Below, one piece after another: positions 60,843 through 64,000 of a DNA stretch of 64,000 nt (within the stretch, counting starts at the first letter, position 1; the number at the start of each line of letters is the position of its first letter). A program made the position numbers and the translations under genes. A model generated the notes under the pieces. That model saw nothing but the letters and a program-made list of their open reading frames with translations, did not search any database and was not told the DNA's origin. Origin of the DNA: Chromatocurvus sp964613795 (lineage in GTDB: Bacteria; Pseudomonadota; Gammaproteobacteria; Pseudomonadales; Halieaceae); NCBI GenBank assembly GCA_964613795.1, contig CAZTJR010000008.1:1-64000 (forward strand), given 5' to 3'.

Positions 60843-62264
60843 CTATACCTCAAGAAAATCGAGTATGCCCTCGGCCGCCTGGCGCCCTTCCCAGATGGCC
60901 GTGACCACCAGATCAGAGCCTCTCACCATATCACCGCCGGCGAACACTTTCGGATTGCTGGTCTGGAACCGGAATTCCTGGTCCTCCTCGGCGACCACAC
61001 CGTCCCAGTCGTTGGTACTGACATTAATGTCGCTGAACCACGCCGCCGGACTGGGCTGAAAACCAAATGCAATAATGACGGCGTCAGCGTCAATGACTTC
61101 TTCACTGCCGGGTACCGCCTGGGGTCGACGCCGACCGTCGGCGTCCGGCTCACCCAGCTCCGTCCTGATCAGCTTCACGCCGCCGGCTTCGCCAAAATAG
61201 TTGACGATCTCCGTCGGCTGTCGGTTGAACAGGAACTCCACGCCCTCTTCGCGGGCATTCTTCACCTCGCGCCGGGATCCGGGCATATTCTCCTCATCGC
61301 GACGATAGGCACATACCACCTGACGGGCGCGCTGGCGGACGGCCGTCCGCACACAGTCCATTGCCGTGTCGCCACCGCCGAGCACGATCACGCGCTTGTC
61401 GCGCAGGTTCACGTAGTCGCCGTCGGGCTGATTGAACCCCATATTGTGATTGACGTTGCCGATAAGGAAAGGCAGAGCCTTGTGCACACCGGGCAGGTCC
61501 TCACCCGGCAGGTTGCCCTGCATGGCCTTGTAGGTACCCATGCCGAGAAAAACGGCGTCGTAGTCCGCCATGATGTCGTCAATGGCGATATCGCGGCCGA
61601 TCTCGGTATTCAGGTGGAACTCGATACCCATCTCTTCAAAAATCTCGCGGCGTCGCTGCATCACCAGCTTTTCCAGCTTGAATTCCGGAATGCCGAAGGT
61701 CAGCAGGCCGCCAATCTCGGGGTAGCGATCGAACACCACGGCCTTGACGCCGGCGCGGGTCAGCACGTCGGCACAGCCAAGTCCTGCCGGGCCCGCGCCG
61801 ATAATCGCGACCGTCTTTCCGGTCGCCACCACGCCGGACAGATCGGGACGCCAGCCCATGGCCAGAGCGGTGTCGGTAATGTACTTCTCGCTGGAACCGA
61901 TGGTGACCGCGCCGAAGCCGTCGTTCAGTGTACAGGCGCCCTCGCAGAGGCGATCCTGCGGACATACCCGACCACAGACTTCGGGCAGGGTATTGGTCTG
62001 ATGGCTGAGTTCGGCAGCCTCGAACAAATTGCCCTCCGCAACCAGCTTCAGCCAGTTGGGAATGAAGTTGTGCACCGGGCATTTCCACTCGCAGTAGGGA
62101 TTGCCGCACTCGATACAGCGCTCTGACTGTTCCTCCACCTGGGCCTTGGTGAAAGGATCGTAGATCTCGACGTACTCGCTCTTGCGTGCCCGCATGTGCT
62201 TCTTTTTCGGGTCGTTGCGGCCAACGTCGATAAACTGGAAGTTGTTGCTGACGCGTCCACTCAT
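60843..62264 (-). CDS. gltD: Glutamate synthase small subunit
   Basis: 473 residues. The N-terminal cysteine motifs 'CIECGNPYCEWKCPVHN' and 'CGRVCPQDRLCEGAC' bind [4Fe-4S] clusters; 'VAIIGAGPAGLGCADVL' binds FAD and 'VIVLGGGDTAMDCVRTA' binds NADPH. It passes electrons to GltB for conversion of glutamine and 2-oxoglutarate to two glutamates. The gap to gltB is 39 bp. Confidence 0.97.
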   Translation of the reverse strand: MSGRVSNNFQFIDVGRNDPKKKHMRARKSEYVEIYDPFTKAQVEEQSERCIECGNPYCEWKCPVHNFIPNWLKLVAEGNLFEAAELSHQTNTLPEVCGRVCPQDRLCEGACTLNDGFGAVTIGSSEKYITDTALAMGWRPDLSGVVATGKTVAIIGAGPAGLGCADVLTRAGVKAVVFDRYPEIGGLLTFGIPEFKLEKLVMQRRREIFEEMGIEFHLNTEIGRDIAIDDIMADYDAVFLGMGTYKAMQGNLPGEDLPGVHKALPFLIGNVNHNMGFNQPDGDYVNLRDKRVIVLGGGDTAMDCVRTAVRQRARQVVCAYRRDEENMPGSRREVKNAREEGVEFLFNRQPTEIVNYFGEAGGVKLIRTELGEPDADGRRRPQAVPGSEEVIDADAVIIAFGFQPSPAAWFSDINVSTNDWDGVVAEEDQEFRFQTSNPKVFAGGDMVRGSDLVVTAIWEGRQAAEGILDFLEV

Positions 62265-62303
62265 AGCGCTGTCCTCATTGATTCGCTCCCGCTGCCACAG
62301 CGC

Positions 62304-64000
62304 TCAGTCGGTATCGCGCAAGCGCGTCAGAAGCTGATTCAGGTCCGCGGCCTTCGGCTTTACCAGCCAGAACTTGCCGACGTAGTCCTCAAAGTTGTCG
62401 CTCACCTCGGCGCCCCAGGCAGAATCGGTCTCGTCGACGAATTCGGCAAGGATACCCCGCAAATGGGTGCGATGCGCCTCCATATTCTCGGAACTCACGC
62501 GATGTATTTCCACCAGTTCGCTGTTATAGCGATCGATAAAGCGGCGGTCCTGGTCGAGCACGTAGGCAAATCCGCCGGTCATGCCGGCGCCGAAATTCAC
62601 GCCGGTTTCACCCAGAACCGTGATACAGCCACCGGTCATGTATTCGCAGCAGTGATCGCCGGCACCCTCGACAACCGCATGGGCGCCGGAGTTGCGCACG
62701 CCGAAGCGCTCCCCTGCCGTGCCCGCCGCAAACAGTTTACCGCCGGTCGCACCGTAGAGGCAGGTGTTGCCGACAATGGATGCTTCCTGCGAGCGGAACT
62801 CACTGTCGCGGGGTGGATAGACCACCAGCTTGCCGCCGGCCATGCCCTTGCCGACATAATCGTTACAGTCACCCTCGAGGTACATGTGCAGTCCGCCGGC
62901 GTTCCAGACGCCGAAACTCTGGCCGGCGGTGCCGCGCAGGCGCAGCGTGATCGGCGCATCCTCCATGCCGGTATTGCCGTGTCGGCGGGCAATTTCACCC
63001 GAGAGCCGGGCACCGATCGAGCGATCGCAGTTGGTCAGGTGAAAGCTGAACTCGCCGCCGCTGAGGGCCTCAATGGCCGGCAGGGTGGCCGCGACCATGG
63101 CCTCGGCCTTGTCCCCGCGGTCGAAGGGCACGTTCCTGGCCACTTCGCAGAACTGCGGCTGGCCCTCGCTGTCGGCATCCTTGTGCAGCAGGGGACTGAG
63201 GTCAAGCCGCGCCTGCTTGCCCGTTTCACCCGGCAGCCGCTCCAGTAGATCGGTGCGTCCGATCAGCTCTTCCAGCGACGCAACCCCCAGTCGCGACAGC
63301 CACTCGCGGGTTTCGGTGGCAACAAAGGTGAAGAAGTTCACTACCATCGCCACGGTGCCGTTGAAGTGGTCTTCCCGCAGGCGCTCATTTTGGGTGGCGA
63401 CGCCGGTAGCGCAGTTATTAAGGTGGCAGATACGCAGGTACTTGCAGCCCAGGGCCACCATGGGTGCGGTGCCGAAACCGAAGCTTTCGGCACCGAGTAT
63501 CGCGGCCTTGATCACGTCGAGGCCGGTTTTCAGCCCACCGTCGGCCTGCAGGCGGATAGTGCCGCGCAGGCGGTTGCCGCGCAGGGTCTGCTGTACCTCG
63601 GCGAGGCCCAGCTCCCAGGGCGAGCCCGCGTAGCGGATTGATGTGAGCGGGCTGGCCGCTGTGCCGCCGTCGTAGCCGCTGATGGTGATCAGGTCGGCGT
63701 AGGCCTTGGCGACACCGGCGGCGACCGTACCCACCCCGGGCTCTGACACCAGCTTCACCGACACCAGCGCCTCGGGATTGACCTGCTTGAGGTCAAATAT
63801 CAGCTGCGCCAGATCCTCGATGGAGTAGATATCATGGTGCGGCGGTGGCGAAATCAGCGTCACGCCGGGCACTGAGTAACGCAGGCGCGCGATCAGTTCA
63901 TTGACCTTGCCGCCCGGGAGCTGGCCGCCCTCACCGGGCTTTGCCCCCTGAGCCACCTTGATCTGCAGCACCTCGGCATTGACCAGGTAATGCGGCGTGA
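62304..64000 (-). CDS. gltB: Glutamate synthase large subunit (3' part)
   Basis: The gene runs off the right edge; about 565 C-terminal residues are visible of the usual ~1500. Seen are the FMN-domain part ('PGEGGQLPGGKVN', 'SGYDGGTAASPLTSIRYAG'), the [3Fe-4S] segment 'CKYLRICHLNNCATGVATQN' and the C-terminal GXGXG beta-helix ('GDCNDYVGKGMAGGKLVVYP'). The N-terminal glutaminase domain lies outside the window. Confidence 0.97.
   Translation of the reverse strand, partial: TPHYLVNAEVLQIKVAQGAKPGEGGQLPGGKVNELIARLRYSVPGVTLISPPPHHDIYSIEDLAQLIFDLKQVNPEALVSVKLVSEPGVGTVAAGVAKAYADLITISGYDGGTAASPLTSIRYAGSPWELGLAEVQQTLRGNRLRGTIRLQADGGLKTGLDVIKAAILGAESFGFGTAPMVALGCKYLRICHLNNCATGVATQNERLREDHFNGTVAMVVNFFTFVATETREWLSRLGVASLEELIGRTDLLERLPGETGKQARLDLSPLLHKDADSEGQPQFCEVARNVPFDRGDKAEAMVAATLPAIEALSGGEFSFHLTNCDRSIGARLSGEIARRHGNTGMEDAPITLRLRGTAGQSFGVWNAGGLHMYLEGDCNDYVGKGMAGGKLVVYPPRDSEFRSQEASIVGNTCLYGATGGKLFAAGTAGERFGVRNSGAHAVVEGAGDHCCEYMTGGCITVLGETGVNFGAGMTGGFAYVLDQDRRFIDRYNSELVEIHRVSSENMEAHRTHLRGILAEFVDETDSAWGAEVSDNFEDYVGKFWLVKPKAADLNQLLTRLRDTD

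Noticed and set aside
62196..63248. 350-residue plus-strand open frame
   Set aside because: Antisense to gltB and the gltD start.

Overview
The window is a stretch of a gammaproteobacterial chromosome. The evidence is a split class II ribonucleotide reductase (NrdJa/NrdJb), BioB, ComF, CysE, HemE, GltBD, SrkA, TruD and a small DUF3094-type membrane protein, with a Gram-negative envelope theme: RND pump, porins, many lipoproteins and MscS channels. It is GC-rich and densely packed, with two tail-to-tail gene overlaps (1219-1268 and 5784-5824). No rRNA, CRISPR array, insertion sequence or prophage was seen. The one mobile element recognised is an intein.

Layout. 42-118: tRNA-Pro(CGG). 0.2-6 kb: a membrane hydrolase, an ABC1 kinase with an uncharacterised partner, a two-helix K+ channel and an MltF-like lytic transglycosylase. 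5.8-10 kb: a two-gene RND pump. 10.5-15.8 kb: an apparent osmoadaptation operon with a BCCT carrier, a two-module binding lipoprotein and an MscS channel. 15.8-21.7 kb: an envelope operon with an MscS channel carrying a lipocalin-like periplasmic domain and three lipoproteins. 22.1-33.2 kb: a scavenging cluster flanked by two paralogous AraC regulators, holding a lipoprotein amidohydrolase, two porins, an exported glutaminase, a five-repeat surface-type protein and an amino-acid binding protein. 33.2-34.7 kb: two small outer-membrane barrels.

35-39.1 kb: nrdJa-nrdJb. A 386-residue intein sits directly before the catalytic cysteine of NrdJa. Both catalytic acidic positions of its LAGLIDADG endonuclease are replaced. 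The promoter carries two NrdR-box-like sites spaced 31 bp centre to centre. 39.4-48.8 kb: a signalling island with two degenerate HD-GYP proteins, a PhnD-like binding protein, a membrane hybrid kinase, a REC-wHTH-HPt regulator, a REC-EAL phosphodiesterase and a second, soluble hybrid kinase. 48.9-64 kb: housekeeping genes (truD, acyl-CoA dehydrogenase, bioB, comF, srkA, a TrmB-like methyltransferase, cysE, hemE, gltD, partial gltB). A BirA-operator-like site overlaps the bioB promoter.

The strongest candidates for undescribed biology are the BCCT/binding-lipoprotein/MscS operon, the phosphorelay whose HPt is fused to the DNA-binding regulator next to pseudo-HD-GYP proteins, and the AraC-flanked glutaminase/porin cluster. 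Function calls rest on motif recognition by eye, without database searches.
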